A DNA stretch of 64,000 bases from Neorhizobium huautlense (GTDB lineage: Bacteria; Pseudomonadota; Alphaproteobacteria; Rhizobiales; Rhizobiaceae). The position numbers were made by a program, and so were the translations under genes. Positions 34,243-43,728 of this stretch are shown here, piece after piece (the first letter of the stretch is position 1; each line of letters opens with the position of its first letter). The stretch spans positions 229,460-293,459 of the forward strand of contig NZ_PVBM01000005.1 in assembly GCF_002968575.1 (NCBI RefSeq), read 5' to 3'. The notes below the pieces were generated by a model that was given only the letters and a program-made list of their open reading frames with translations, was not told the origin of the DNA and ran no database searches.

Positions 34243-35116
34243 CTGTCTTCACCGAAGCCTTTTGTTGGCCGTTGCCGTAGGTCACGAAGGGCCGTTCGTC
34301 GTCGCTGATGACCTTGACCCTGCGTTCGTCGGCGTCGTCGTGGAGATCGGAGCCGCCGAGGATGAAATGGCGCAGCACGCCGCCGAAGGCCAGTTCCAGA
34401 TTGGCTTCCGTGAACGTGTCCTCGGTCTTTCCATAGGCAAGCACTGTGCCCTTCACGAAGACGGTGCGGTCGCAGAAGTCCGGCACGCTGCCGAGATTGT
34501 GGGTCGAGACCAGCATGACACGGCCTTCGTCGCGCAGTGCGCGCAGAAGTTCGACGATCTGTTCCTCGGTCGTCACATCCACACCGGTAAAAGGCTCGTC
34601 GAGCAGGATCACCTGTCCCTCCTGCGCGAGCGCCCGGGCGAGGAAGACGCGCTTCCTCTGTCCGCCGGAGAGTTCACCAATCTGGCGCTTGCGGTAGTCC
34701 TCCATGTTCACCCGCTGCAGAGCCCGGGTAACCATGTCGTGGTCGTGGCGCGAGGGGATCCTCAGAAAATTCATGTGGCCGTAGCGGCCCATCATCACCA
34801 CGTCCTCGACAAGCACCGGGAAGTTCCAGTCCACCTCTTCGGCCTGCGGCACATAGGCGACGAGGTTCTTGCGGAGCGCTTCCCGGGCGGGCATCCCGAG
34901 AATTTCGACGGAACCTTCGGTGAGCGTGACGAAGCCCATGATCGCCTTGAAGAGGGTGGACTTGCCGGCGCCATTGACGCCGACCAGTGCCGTGATGGTG
35001 CCCTTCGGCACGACGAAGCTCGCATGCCTGAGCGCAGTCAACCCGTTGCGATAGGCGACAGTGACGTTGTCCAGTTTCAGTCCGGCGCTTGTCGGCGCCG
35101 TCTTGCCCATCATCAT
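34223..35116 (-). CDS. sitB: Manganese/iron ABC transporter ATPase SitB
   Basis: The 297-residue ATPase has Walker [10 protein letters not shown], a Q-loop near [14 protein letters not shown], signature [15 protein letters not shown] and Walker [12 protein letters not shown], with the H-loop in STHNL. The [10 protein letters not shown] segment is typical of metal ABC-3 ATPases. The C-terminus carries an acidic and histidine-containing tail. It overlaps sitA by four bases and sitC by 20. Confidence 0.93.
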   Translation of the reverse strand: MMMGKTAPTSAGLKLDNVTVAYRNGLTALRHASFVVPKGTITALVGVNGAGKSTLFKAIMGFVTLTEGSVEILGMPAREALRKNLVAYVPQAEEVDWNFPVLVEDVVMMGRYGHMNFLRIPSRHDHDMVTRALQRVNMEDYRKRQIGELSGGQRKRVFLARALAQEGQVILLDEPFTGVDVTTEEQIVELLRALRDEGRVMLVSTHNLGSVPDFCDRTVFVKGTVLAYGKTEDTFTEANLELAFGGVLRHFILGGSDLHDDADERRVKVISDDERPFVTYGNGQQKASVKTDAPDAP

Positions 35117-35997
35117 TGCGAAAGACCTTTTGCGATTGTTTCGGTGGTCACTCGAAGTAGGTCGAGATAGGTCGGCACCGGTCCGCCTTCCTCGCTAAGC
35201 GAGTCGACATAGAGGACGCCCGCATATGTCGCGCCGGTTTCGGAGGCGATCTGCTTCGCCGGCTTGTCGGACACCGTGCTTTCGCTGAAAATGACCTTGA
35301 TCTGATGCTCGCGCATCGCGTCGATGACTTCGCGCACCTGCTGCGGCGTGCCCTGGCTGTCGGCATTCACCGGCCAGAGATAGAGTTCCTTGAGGCCGAA
35401 ATCGCGGGCGAGATAGGAAAAGGCCCCTTCGCTCGTCACCAGCCAGCGGTGATCTTCCGGCAGTTTGCCAAGTATATCGCGGATCGGCTGGACCGCAGCC
35501 CGGATCTTGTCCGCATAAGCCTTGGCATTGGCGGCATAGGTGTCGGCATGCGCCGGATCGATTTCGGAAAGACCCTTGCGAATGTTTTCGACATAGATCA
35601 CCGCGTTTTCCGGCGACATCCAGGCATGCGGGTTCGGTTTTCCCTGATAGGCGCCTCCGGCGATCGCCATCGGCTCGACGCCATCGGAGACCGTAATGCT
35701 CGGCACCTTGCCGAGATTGGCGAGGAATTTTTCGAACCATTGCTCGAGGTTCAGTCCGTTGCGAAGAACGAGATCCGCGTCGCGGGCGCGCAGAATGTCT
35801 CGCGGGGTCGGCTGGTAGTTGTGAATCTCGGCGCCCGCCTTGGTGATGCTTTCCACGTCGGCTGCATTGCCCGCGACGTTCTTTGCCATGTCGGCGATGA
35901 CGGTGAAGGTGGTCACGACCTTCGGCTTCTCCTGCGCATTGGCAAACGCGGGCACCGCCAGAACGGCTGCGATGAGGAGGAATTTTCGGAAAGACAT
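35113..35997 (-). CDS. sitA: Manganese/iron periplasmic binding protein SitA
   Basis: This 294-residue cluster A-I metal-binding protein has a signal peptide ending ANA near residue 22. Likely metal ligands are the histidine in [11 protein letters not shown], the histidine in [11 protein letters not shown], a Glu in the [14 protein letters not shown] region and an Asp in [10 protein letters not shown]. It delivers Mn(II), and possibly Fe(II), to SitCD. The ATG at 35997 is preferred to a TTG at 36021, which would overlap a Mur-like box. It heads sitABCD, which in rhizobia is repressed by Mur under manganese. Confidence 0.93.
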   Translation of the reverse strand: MSFRKFLLIAAVLAVPAFANAQEKPKVVTTFTVIADMAKNVAGNAADVESITKAGAEIHNYQPTPRDILRARDADLVLRNGLNLEQWFEKFLANLGKVPSITVSDGVEPMAIAGGAYQGKPNPHAWMSPENAVIYVENIRKGLSEIDPAHADTYAANAKAYADKIRAAVQPIRDILGKLPEDHRWLVTSEGAFSYLARDFGLKELYLWPVNADSQGTPQQVREVIDAMREHQIKVIFSESTVSDKPAKQIASETGATYAGVLYVDSLSEEGGPVPTYLDLLRVTTETIAKGLSQ

Positions 35998-36015
35998 GCG
36001 GCGACGGATCCCTAG

Positions 36016-36032
36016 CTGCAATTCATTCGCAA
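36016..36032. promoter_or_regulatory. Mur-like box 2 upstream of sitA
   Basis: CTGCAATTCATTCGCAA matches box 1 (36069-36085) at 14 of 17 positions. It lies 18 bases before the sitA ATG, so bound repressor would block transcription start or early elongation. Confidence 0.55.
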
Positions 36033-36068
36033 TCTAACCTAGTCGGGATTTTGCTTCTGTCAATGCTA

Positions 36069-36085
36069 TTGCAAATCATTTGCAA
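36069..36085. promoter_or_regulatory. Mur-like box 1 upstream of sitA
   Basis: TTGCAAATCATTTGCAA is a perfect 8-1-8 palindrome. It has the shape of the Mn-responsive sequences before rhizobial sitABCD, which bind the Fur-family regulator Mur. No mur gene is in the window. Confidence 0.72.
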
Positions 36086-36176
36086 CTAGACATGTGGTTG
36101 AGCGATGGAAAAGGCAGGGCCGGTTTCGGATGATCGGTCGAAACATCCGCGCGGGCTTAAAGCTTCTTCAAGGAGA

Positions 36177-36254
36177 ATGACCGATTATGCCGCCGATATT
36201 CCCTCGGTTGTTTTGCGTAAAGTGGGGTTGACCATGCCGGAGTTCGGCAAGTGA
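36177..36254 (+). CDS. Possible 25-residue ORF coupled to the His-rich gene
   Basis: An ATG at 36177 right behind AAGGAG opens a 25-codon frame starting MTDYAADIPSVVLRK. Its TGA overlaps the GTG start of the next gene (GTGA). The spacing of AAGGAG to ATG is very short, which weakens the case. It could be a leader coupling translation to the next gene, or chance. Confidence 0.28.
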   Translation: MTDYAADIPSVVLRKVGLTMPEFGK

Positions 36255-37474
36255 AGGGCCTGGCGTTCCGGGTCTCGAAAAAGCTCATCCTGATCATGGG
36301 CGGCATTGTCGTGCTGGGCGGCGGCAGCGGCGCGGCAGCGGTCTTCGTTGGTGCGGACAAGCTTCTCGGCCCGTCCTATCTGGAGATGAACGGGTTCGAA
36401 TGCACTGCTCTGGAGACGATCAAGATCAAGCGCGATCAGCGCTATTGGGTCCGCAAATATGTCACCACCGAAGAAGCGGGCGACGGCATGGCGCGTATCC
36501 GCACGGCGCTCCGGGTCGCCCGCGCGGTGCAGGAAAAGGAGAAGGCGGATCTCGTCCAGGTGGCGCTGATCGACAAGGCCGGCCCGACGGACCGGGCCTT
36601 GATGCGCGGCCGGATGATCGGCGCGCAGGTCATCTATATTCCTGATCCCGGCAAGATGCCGAAGGGGACTGCCGCGGCGGTCTATTCCGCCTATTATCTC
36701 GACGGTTCGGCCAATGCCAGCGGCGAATATTACGGCATGCGCATCGACCTGCCGGTCGAGGATGTCGAGGCGGTCACGGCGCGGTTGACCGATCATGCCG
36801 ATTGCGTCGAACCTGCGGCTGCGGTTCCGGAAGGGGCACATGGCGCATCGGCTGACGGGCACGGTGCGACTGCTGGCCGGCACGGCGAGCCATCAGGCGG
36901 ACACGGTGAAAGCAGTGGCGGACATGGCGAAGAACCGGCGGCCGAAGGCCACGGAGCTCCCGCCGAAGGGCATGGGGACGAGGTCGCAGCCAAGGATGGC
37001 GGCGGGTTCTTGAGTTCCGTAACGGGCATGATTTTCGGTTCCGGCAAAAATGCGGAGGCTCCGGCCGAAAGTCACGCGGCCGAAGCTGCGGACCACGCGC
37101 CGGTTCCGGCCGATGGTCATGGGGCGCCTGCAGACAATCACGCGGCAGCCGAGGATCACGGCGATCAGGCCTCTGCCCCGGCTGCAAAGCCAGGCCCGCA
37201 CGAGCCTGCTCCGGAGCCGAGGACTGCGGCAGAAGGCGGCAAGCGTTGGTCGAAGGCGACCGATGCGGATGAAAAACGGGCAGAAACCGTGCATGGCGAA
37301 GCGGCCACGCAGCCGACCGGCGGAAAAATGGATGCCGATGCGGCAGGCGCTGCCTGGCTTGCCAAGATGCGCGGCGAAGAGGGCCAGCAGCCGGTGAAAG
37401 GCAAGGAACCGGGTCAAGTTCCGCCCGCTGCAGCCAAGCCGGACGAGGAAGCTTCCGTAAGGCCGGCGCATTGA
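36251..37474 (+). CDS. Membrane-anchored protein with histidine-glycine repeats, unknown function
   Basis: The 407-residue protein has one N-terminal helix (about 10-35) and a conserved-looking globular part (about 38-185). A low-complexity tail of over 200 residues follows, rich in Ala, Glu, Gly and His. The tail repeats units such as EGHGAP, DGHGAT and SGGHGE, about a dozen His-Gly steps that could bind divalent metal. A short segment near 255-268 (FLSSVTGMIFGSG) interrupts it. I recognise no family. It is divergent from the manganese importer sitABCD, so a metal-related role is possible. The GTG start follows GGAG by eight bases. Confidence 0.65.
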   Translation: MKGLAFRVSKKLILIMGGIVVLGGGSGAAAVFVGADKLLGPSYLEMNGFECTALETIKIKRDQRYWVRKYVTTEEAGDGMARIRTALRVARAVQEKEKADLVQVALIDKAGPTDRALMRGRMIGAQVIYIPDPGKMPKGTAAAVYSAYYLDGSANASGEYYGMRIDLPVEDVEAVTARLTDHADCVEPAAAVPEGAHGASADGHGATAGRHGEPSGGHGESSGGHGEEPAAEGHGAPAEGHGDEVAAKDGGGFLSSVTGMIFGSGKNAEAPAESHAAEAADHAPVPADGHGAPADNHAAAEDHGDQASAPAAKPGPHEPAPEPRTAAEGGKRWSKATDADEKRAETVHGEAATQPTGGKMDADAAGAAWLAKMRGEEGQQPVKGKEPGQVPPAAAKPDEEASVRPAH

Positions 37475-37525
37475 ATTTGGAGGTGATCCCTCCCTTGCGA
37501 TTTCCCTGCAAGAGGAGAGGCTATA

Positions 37526-37563
37526 AAATCCATGGTCTTAGCTGAAGCTAAGACCATGGATTT
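37526..37563. terminator. Bidirectional terminator between the His-rich gene and lysS
   Basis: A perfect 17-bp stem (37526-37542 with 37547-37563) closes a TGAA loop between two convergent genes. A-rich and T-rich ends flank it. Confidence 0.75.
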
Positions 37564-37603
37564 CGTTGGTAAGGCTTGCCAATCCCGAAATAAGCAGAAC
37601 TGC

Positions 37604-39103
37604 TCAATCCGCCTTCGCGCGGCGCGCCGGGAAGAGGATCACGTCGCGGATGGATGGCGAATCCGTCAACAGCATGACAAGACGGTCGACGCCGATGCCC
37701 AAGCCGCCGGCGGGCGGCATGCCCTGGTCCATCGCGTCGAGGAATTCGTCGTCCAGCTGCTTGTCCTTCTCGCCGCGGGCATGCGCCTGCTCGAGCTGCT
37801 CCACCATGCGCCGACGCTGCTCTTCCGGATCGTTGAGTTCGGAAAACGCGTTGCCGAGCTCCCAGGTGTTGCAATAGGTCTCGAAGCGCTCGACGAGGCG
37901 CGGTTCGCCCGGCACTTCCTTGGCAAACGGCGAGATGTCCTTCGGAAAATGGGTGACGTGGCTCGGCTGGATCAGCGTCGGCTCGACCTTTTCCTCGAAG
38001 ATGAAAGCGAGGCATTCGCCCCAGGTCCAGTCCTTCTCCACCTCGAAGCCGGCGGCTTGTGCCGCGGCGCGGGCTTCCTCGTCGGCCTTGATCGACAGAA
38101 AGTCGATGCCGGTCGCTTGCTTGACGGCGTCGGGCATGGACACGCGCTTGAATGGGCCCTTGAACGAAAGCTCCTTGTCCTGGAACTTGAACTCGGTCGA
38201 GCCGTGGATGCTCAAGGCGAGCGTCTGGAACATGCGCTCCACGAGATCCATCATGTCCTCGTAGTCGGCATAGGCCCAGTAGCATTCCATCATCGTGAAT
38301 TCGGGATTATGGCGGGTCGAGACGCCTTCGTTCCTAAAGTTGCGGTTGATCTCGAACACCTTGTCGGTGAGGCCCGAGACCAGCGTGCGCTTCAGATAGA
38401 GTTCCGGCGCGATGCGCAGATACATGTCGAGCTTCAGCGTGTTGTGATGCGTCTTGAACGGCTCGGCAGTGGCGCCGCCGTAGATCGCCTGCAGCATCGG
38501 CGTCTCGACTTCCATGAAGCCATCGTTTTCCATGAAGCGGCGGATACCGGAGACGATCTTCGAACGCTGCTGGAAACGAAGCTTGGATTCTTCGTTTGTC
38601 ATGATGTCGAGATGGCGCTTGCGGTAGCGCAGTTCGATATCGGAGAGGCCATGCCACTTTTCCGGCATCGGCAGCAGCGACTTGGTGAGCATGATGATCG
38701 ACTGGGCGTTGATCGTCAGCTCGCCGCGCTTGGTGCGGCGCACGACGCCGGTGACCCCGACGATGTCGCCGATATCGATAAGCGACAGAAGCGCACGGGC
38801 ATCCTCCGGGGTGGTGTCCTTGTGCGAGAAGATCTGCACCTTGCCCGAAGCGTCATGGATATCCATGAACATGCCAGAATTGCGCGAGGAATAGACACGG
38901 CCGGCAACGGTGACGATATCCTGCGTTTCCACGTCTGCCTCGAGGTTCTTGTATTTCTCGGCGAGCTCCGCATTCGTCAGCGTCCGGTGGAAATGCGCCG
39001 GATAGACGTCGCCGACCTTCTCGCGGAGGATGGCAAGCTTCTGGGCGCGCACCTGCGTCGCGTCGGAGGAGAGGGCGGTTTCAGTCGTGTTATTGTCGGT
39101 CAT
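37604..39103 (-). CDS. lysS: Lysyl-tRNA synthetase, class II
   Basis: The 499-residue enzyme charges tRNA-Lys. It has the N-terminal OB-fold anticodon-binding domain (about 50-160) and the class II core. Motif 2 is FRNEGVSTRHNPEFTMMECYWAYADY. Motif 3, GGLGIGVDRLVML, lies near the C-terminus. The ATG at 39103 gives the usual length; AAGGC precedes it. gltX lies upstream on the same strand with a repeat between. It should be essential unless a class I LysRS exists elsewhere. Confidence 0.95.
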   Translation of the reverse strand: MTDNNTTETALSSDATQVRAQKLAILREKVGDVYPAHFHRTLTNAELAEKYKNLEADVETQDIVTVAGRVYSSRNSGMFMDIHDASGKVQIFSHKDTTPEDARALLSLIDIGDIVGVTGVVRRTKRGELTINAQSIIMLTKSLLPMPEKWHGLSDIELRYRKRHLDIMTNEESKLRFQQRSKIVSGIRRFMENDGFMEVETPMLQAIYGGATAEPFKTHHNTLKLDMYLRIAPELYLKRTLVSGLTDKVFEINRNFRNEGVSTRHNPEFTMMECYWAYADYEDMMDLVERMFQTLALSIHGSTEFKFQDKELSFKGPFKRVSMPDAVKQATGIDFLSIKADEEARAAAQAAGFEVEKDWTWGECLAFIFEEKVEPTLIQPSHVTHFPKDISPFAKEVPGEPRLVERFETYCNTWELGNAFSELNDPEEQRRRMVEQLEQAHARGEKDKQLDDEFLDAMDQGMPPAGGLGIGVDRLVMLLTDSPSIRDVILFPARRAKAD

Positions 39104-39160
39104 CGTGTTTGCCTTTTCGGCGATATCGCCGCAGATCAATTTGCAATGCGGAGCCTTTGG

Positions 39161-39270
39161 CCCCTCACCCCACCCTCTCCCTGAGGGGAGAGGGAAATTA
39201 GAGTATGCCGCCGGTGCCGCAACTTTCTTCTCCCACTCGGGGAGAAGGTGCCGGCAGGCGGATGAGGGGG
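39161..39270. repeat. RIME-like intergenic palindromic repeat, copy 1
   Basis: The segment between gltX and lysS starts CCCCTCACCC and ends GGCGGATGAGGGGG. It contains two nested hairpins: CCCTCTCCCTGAGGGGAGAGGG, given here only by position 39171-39193, and CTTCTCCC...GGGGAGAAG. Related copies lie at 50733-50850 and 58775-58913. Confidence 0.75.
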
Positions 39271-39277
39271 CTGCGGA

Positions 39278-40735
39278 CTAGGCCGCGCTTCCCACCATCG
39301 AAGCCACCACCGTGGCGGCGATCTTCAGGCGCTGGCGCACCACTGATCGGCCGAGCAGCGCCATGGAGTCAAACAGCGGCAGCGAGCGGGACGAACCCGA
39401 GACGGCGACGAAAAGCGGCGGCGTGACGACGCGCAGCTTCTTGCCGAGCTTGTCGGAGATTGCGCGCAGCTCCGCATCGATCGACTCGACGTTCCATTCG
39501 ATCATCTTTTCGAGATCGGCCTGGACCGTCTGCAGGATTTCAAGCGTCTCGGCCGGGTTGGTCTTGAGGCCGGCGAAGGAGGCGGGCGTCAGGCCGACAT
39601 CGTTGGAAAGCAGGAAGCCGGCGAGGCCCGGCAGTTCGCCGAGCTTCGAGATCCGGCTCTGGGAGAGCTTCAGGCCTTCCGTCAGGCGGCTGTTTTCCGA
39701 GGCCCATTCGAGCGTGCGGGCAATAAAGTCTTCCGGCGAAAGCTTCTCGCGGATCCAGCGGCCGTTCAGCCAGTCGAGTTTCTGGATGTCGAAGATCGCG
39801 CCGGCCTTCGAAAGGTTGTCCGGATCGAACTTTGCCGTCAGCTCGTCCATGGTCAGCATTTCTTCGCCTTCCGGGATCTGCACGAAGAACAGACCGAGGA
39901 AGTTCATCAGTGCTTCCGGCAGGTAACCGAGCGCGGAATAATAGGAGATCGAGGTCGGGTTCTTGCGCTTCGACAGCTTCGACTTGTCGGCATTTCGCAT
40001 CAGCGAGAGATGCATGAAGACCGGCTGCTCCCAACCGAAATAGCGATAGAGCAGGATGTGCTTCGGCACGGACGCCAGCCATTCCTCGCCGCGTGCCACA
40101 TGGGTGATCTTCATCAGGTGGTCGTCGATGACATTCGCCATATGATAGGTCGGCATGCCGTCGCCCTTGATCAGCACCTGCATATCGACCGAATCCCATG
40201 GGATCGACACGTCGCCGTAGACGCCGTCGTGGAAATCGCAGGAACCTTCCGTAGGGATCTTCATGCGGATGACCGAGCTTTCGCCCGCCGCCATCTTGGC
40301 GGTCACTTCTTCTGCGGTCAGATTGAGGCAGAGGCCGTCGTATTTCGGCGGCTTGCCGGCGGCGCGCTGGGCCTCGCGCATCTGTTCGAGGCGTTCCGGC
40401 GTGCAGAAGCAGCGGAAGGCATGGCCCTTGTTCAGAAGCTCCTGGCCGTAGGGCTGATACATCGCCTTGCGGTCCGACTGGCGGTAGGGGCCGTAGGGGC
40501 CGCCGACATCCGGACCTTCAGACCAGCTGAGGCCGGTCCATTTCAGTGCATCCAGCACCTTCTGTTCGAATTCCAGCGTCGAGCGCGTCGCATCGGTATC
40601 TTCAATGCGCAGAATGAACGTACCGCCGTGCTTTTTGGCGAAGAGGTAGTTGAAGAGAGCGATATAGGCGGTGCCGACATGCGGCTCGCCGGTGGGCGAG
40701 GGGGCGATGCGGACGCGGGGGCCGGTGATTGTCAT
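39278..40735 (-). CDS. gltX: Glutamyl-tRNA synthetase
   Basis: This 485-residue class I synthetase attaches Glu to tRNA-Glu, and in many alphaproteobacteria also to tRNA-Gln for later amidation. The HIGH motif appears as SPTGEPHVGTA and the KMSKS motif as KLSKRKN. Rossmann core, connecting peptide and helical C-terminal anticodon domain are all present. Rhizobia often carry two gltX genes; this may be either. The terminal 25 residues are Val/Ala-rich. The frame starts at an ATG at 40735. Confidence 0.95.
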   Translation of the reverse strand: MTITGPRVRIAPSPTGEPHVGTAYIALFNYLFAKKHGGTFILRIEDTDATRSTLEFEQKVLDALKWTGLSWSEGPDVGGPYGPYRQSDRKAMYQPYGQELLNKGHAFRCFCTPERLEQMREAQRAAGKPPKYDGLCLNLTAEEVTAKMAAGESSVIRMKIPTEGSCDFHDGVYGDVSIPWDSVDMQVLIKGDGMPTYHMANVIDDHLMKITHVARGEEWLASVPKHILLYRYFGWEQPVFMHLSLMRNADKSKLSKRKNPTSISYYSALGYLPEALMNFLGLFFVQIPEGEEMLTMDELTAKFDPDNLSKAGAIFDIQKLDWLNGRWIREKLSPEDFIARTLEWASENSRLTEGLKLSQSRISKLGELPGLAGFLLSNDVGLTPASFAGLKTNPAETLEILQTVQADLEKMIEWNVESIDAELRAISDKLGKKLRVVTPPLFVAVSGSSRSLPLFDSMALLGRSVVRQRLKIAATVVASMVGSAA

Positions 40736-40851
40736 GAATACTGCTCGATCTTTGCGCCTTCAGCGGCGCGAACCTGCTTATCGGGACTAAGGATTTGAGG
40801 CAGGCCTTAGCGCATATTCAGCCGCAGGCGTCAAGGTTCTTAGCCGCTATC

Positions 40852-42624
40852 CTATCTCACGGGCCAGACATAGAGCAGCGCCGGGACGCTGACGAGGACG
40901 ATCAGGAACGAAAGCGGCAGGCCGAGGCGCGGATAGTCGGAGAACCGGTAGCCGCCGGGGCCGAAGACCAGCGTGTTGCACTGGTGGCCGACGGGGGTCA
41001 GGAAATCGCAACCGGCGCCGATCGCCACCGCCATCAGGAAAGCCTCGGGCCTGAAACCGAGATTGGTCGCGAAGCTCGCGGCGATCGGTCCCATGACGAG
41101 TACCGTCGCGGCATTGTTCAGGAAGGGTGTGACGGCCATGGCCGTGATGGTGATCAGCGCCAGCGCTCCCCATGCGGGCAGGCTTGCCGCCACGCCGCCG
41201 AGCCAGCCGGCGATCAGTTCGCTGCCGCCCGTGGTCCGCAGCGAATCCGACACCGGGATCAATGCCGCCAGCATGACGAGGATCGGCCCGTCGACCGACT
41301 TGTAGAAGTCGGCAAGCGGTATGGCACGGAACACGACCATGCCGAGCGCTGCCGCGAAGAAGGCGACGGGCACCGGAGCGATACCCACGGCGGTCGCCGC
41401 CATGGCGAGCGCCAGGATGATCAGAGGCACGAACGCGCGCCGGTGGGTGCCGAGCAGAATTTCGCGCTGGGCAAGCGGCAACAGGGAAAAGTCCTGCAGC
41501 ACGCCGGGCAGGTTCTTGCGGCTTCCTTGCAATACCAGCACATCGCCGGCCATCAGCGTCAGGTTCCCTAACCGTTCCTTGAGCCGCTCGCCGCGGCGGC
41601 TGATCGCCAGGAGATTGACGCCGCGCGTGTAGGATAGGGCCAGTTCCTTGGCGGAAAGCCCCCTCAGCGTCGATTCCTGGCTGATGACGGCCTCGACGGA
41701 AATCACATCCGGGCGGGCTTGGCCCTTGCCGCTCAGCGGTTTGCCAGAAAGTTTCAATCGGCCGCTGGAGACGATCCGGTCGAGTTCGTTCGAGGGACCC
41801 TCGAGCAATACGGCGTCGCCTTCACGCAACTGGAGATCGGGAAACGGCGACATGCGGGCCGTGCCACGCAGAACGGCCGTGGCGATGACCTCGCCGTCGC
41901 CCAGCTTCAGCAGATCGCTGATCGGCTTGCCGAGCACGGCGGATTGCGCAGTGACCGATACTTCCGAGGTGTAGTTCTTGATCTCTATCGCTTCTTCGAT
42001 CGAATTGTTCTGCTTCGTCCGGCTGGGCACCAGCCAATGGAAGAAGAGCAGGAAGGTGATGCCGACGACGGTCAGCAGCGCACCCATCGGCGTAAAGTCG
42101 AACATGGTGAAGGAACTGCCGGTGAGTTCCTGTCTCAGCCTCGAGACGACGATGTTCGGCGAGGTGCCGATCTGCGTCATCAACCCTCCGAGAAGAGCCG
42201 CAAAGGCCATCGGCATCAGGTATTTCGAAGGCGATGCGCCGGATTTCTTGGAGAACTGGAAGGCGACCGGCATCATGATAGCCAAGGCGCCGATATTCTT
42301 GATGAAGGCGGAAAGCAGTGCCACCGCGATCATCAGCAGCGCCAGCTGCGTGTGCAGCGTGTTGAGGTTCGGGAAAAATTTCTTGACCGCCATGTCGACG
42401 ATGCCCGAGCGGGCGACGCCGGCGCTGACGACGAGTGCGCTGCCGACGATGATGACGATATCGTCCGAGAAGCCGGAAAATGCCTTGTCGACCGGCACGA
42501 CGCCCAGTGCCACCGCCAGCACCAGTGCACAACAGGCGACGACGTCGTAACGGAACCGATCCCAGATGAAGACCGCCATCATGAGGGCGATCAGGGTGAA
42601 GGCGAGGATCTGCTGTGTGGTCAT
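40852..42624 (-). CDS. SLC13/DASS-type transporter with paired TrkA-C (RCK_C) domains
   Basis: The 590-residue protein has two sets of membrane helices. The N-terminal half carries NIGALAIMMPVAF and the SPNIVVSRL loop; the C-terminal half carries NNAATVLVMGPIAAS and VGHQCNTLVFGPGGY. These mark divalent anion/sodium symporters, including sulfate and dicarboxylate carriers. Between them, at about 200-400, lie two TrkA-C regulatory domains with ELxExDAVLL-like strands. Substrate is not assigned; sulfate is common for this architecture. The ATG at 42624 follows GGAG and is chosen over 42702. Confidence 0.85.
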   Translation of the reverse strand: MTTQQILAFTLIALMMAVFIWDRFRYDVVACCALVLAVALGVVPVDKAFSGFSDDIVIIVGSALVVSAGVARSGIVDMAVKKFFPNLNTLHTQLALLMIAVALLSAFIKNIGALAIMMPVAFQFSKKSGASPSKYLMPMAFAALLGGLMTQIGTSPNIVVSRLRQELTGSSFTMFDFTPMGALLTVVGITFLLFFHWLVPSRTKQNNSIEEAIEIKNYTSEVSVTAQSAVLGKPISDLLKLGDGEVIATAVLRGTARMSPFPDLQLREGDAVLLEGPSNELDRIVSSGRLKLSGKPLSGKGQARPDVISVEAVISQESTLRGLSAKELALSYTRGVNLLAISRRGERLKERLGNLTLMAGDVLVLQGSRKNLPGVLQDFSLLPLAQREILLGTHRRAFVPLIILALAMAATAVGIAPVPVAFFAAALGMVVFRAIPLADFYKSVDGPILVMLAALIPVSDSLRTTGGSELIAGWLGGVAASLPAWGALALITITAMAVTPFLNNAATVLVMGPIAASFATNLGFRPEAFLMAVAIGAGCDFLTPVGHQCNTLVFGPGGYRFSDYPRLGLPLSFLIVLVSVPALLYVWPVR

Positions 42625-42839
42625 GCGGCTCCGCAGCTTTGAGAGGTCGGCGAATGAGTTTCCGCTTTTGGAGGAAATCGCCGCTCCGAGGTAGCGCATC
42701 AATTCCGCCGGCAGTCCAAAGTTCCGATAAAGCAGGTTCGAATGCTAAACAACCCTGGCGCAGGATATTGCTCCGCAGGGCTGTCGCATGGAGACAGTAT
42801 CCGCCGGAGGGAGCACAATCGTATACCGCGGGCAAACGA

Positions 42840-42864
42840 AAAAGGGCGCCGCGGGCGCCCTTTT
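42840..42864. terminator. Terminator of the terC gene
   Basis: An 11-bp perfect stem (42840-42850 with 42854-42864) encloses GCG, with A and T runs on either side. It lies 14 bases past the stop of the TerC gene. The remaining gap 42625-42839 holds the transporter leader but no gene I can support. Confidence 0.82.
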
Positions 42865-42878
42865 CATATTCTCCGGTC

Positions 42879-43634
42879 TCAGTGCAGCGTTTGCTGCCCC
42901 GCCTTCTTCTTCCGGCGGGCGTTGCGGGCGATCATGTTCAGGATTTCGACCAGCGCCGAGAAGGCCATGGCCGAATAAACGTAGCCCTTCGGCACGTGAA
43001 AGCCCATGCCGTCGGCGATCAGCGTCGTGCCGATCATCAGCAGGAAACCGAGCGCGAGCATCACGATCGTCGGGTTCTTCTCGATGAAATTGGCGAGCGG
43101 AGTTGCGGCCACCAGCATCACCGTCACGGCCGCGATCACCGCGACGATCATGATCGGCAGATGTTCGGTCATGCCGACGGCCGTGATGATGCTGTCGATC
43201 GAGAAGACCAGGTCCAGGAGGAGAATCTGCCCGATGGCGGCTGCAAAAGACATGCTGGCCGCGCCGCCAACCATATCCTCCTTGTGATCCTCCGGATCGA
43301 CGTTGTGGTGGATTTCCTTCGTCGCCTTCCAGACGAGGAAGAGGCCGCCGGCGATGAGGATGATATCTTTCCAGGAGAAGGGGTGGCCAAAAAGCTCAAA
43401 CAGCGGATTGGTGAGCTGGACGATCCAGGCGATCGTACCGAGCAAAGCAAGGCGCATGATGAGCGCCAGGCCGATGCCGATCTTGCGAGCTCGGTCGCGG
43501 TGCTCAGGAGGCAGCTTGTTGGTGAGGATGGAAATGAAAATCAGGTTGTCGATGCCGAGCACGACTTCCATGACCACAAGTGTAACGAGCGCTACCCAGG
43601 CCGCCGGGTCTGCTACAAGCGCTGCAATGTCCAT
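42879..43634 (-). CDS. TerC family integral membrane protein
   Basis: The 251-residue protein has seven or more hydrophobic helices and the TerC signature acidic residues within the membrane: [19 protein letters not shown] and [21 protein letters not shown]. TerC members export or handle metal ions, notably manganese in the Alx/MeeF-type proteins. No riboswitch of the yybP-ykoY class is visible upstream. The ATG at 43634 follows AAGGGAAG and gives the standard MDIAALVAD start; 43664 is not supported. Confidence 0.9.
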   Translation of the reverse strand: MDIAALVADPAAWVALVTLVVMEVVLGIDNLIFISILTNKLPPEHRDRARKIGIGLALIMRLALLGTIAWIVQLTNPLFELFGHPFSWKDIILIAGGLFLVWKATKEIHHNVDPEDHKEDMVGGAASMSFAAAIGQILLLDLVFSIDSIITAVGMTEHLPIMIVAVIAAVTVMLVAATPLANFIEKNPTIVMLALGFLLMIGTTLIADGMGFHVPKGYVYSAMAFSALVEILNMIARNARRKKKAGQQTLH

Positions 43635-43703
43635 CCAATCTTCCCTTTCAATCGCAAAACACAATCGCCTGCCGATTTAAGGATCGGCAGCGGGAAGACA
43701 AGA

Positions 43704-43724
43704 GGCGGTCGCGCGACGACCGCC
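43704..43724 (-). terminator. Hairpin terminator behind the tetR gene
   Basis: GGCGGTCG (43704-43711) pairs with CGACCGCC (43717-43724) five bases after the TetR stop. On the minus strand it is followed by a pyrimidine-rich TCTTGTCTT. Confidence 0.6.
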
Positions 43725-43728
43725 AAAA

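Noticed and set aside
37532..39184. 550-codon frame antisense to lysS
   Set aside because: It is a GC-rich mirror of the synthetase gene with no recognisable domain. Similar long antisense frames lie opposite smoE, xylB, the GH1 gene and the peptide permeases.
43635..43728. yybP-ykoY manganese riboswitch before the TerC gene
   Set aside because: The gap contains only the tetR terminator and a small GCCGAT/ATCGGC hairpin, with none of the conserved riboswitch loops.
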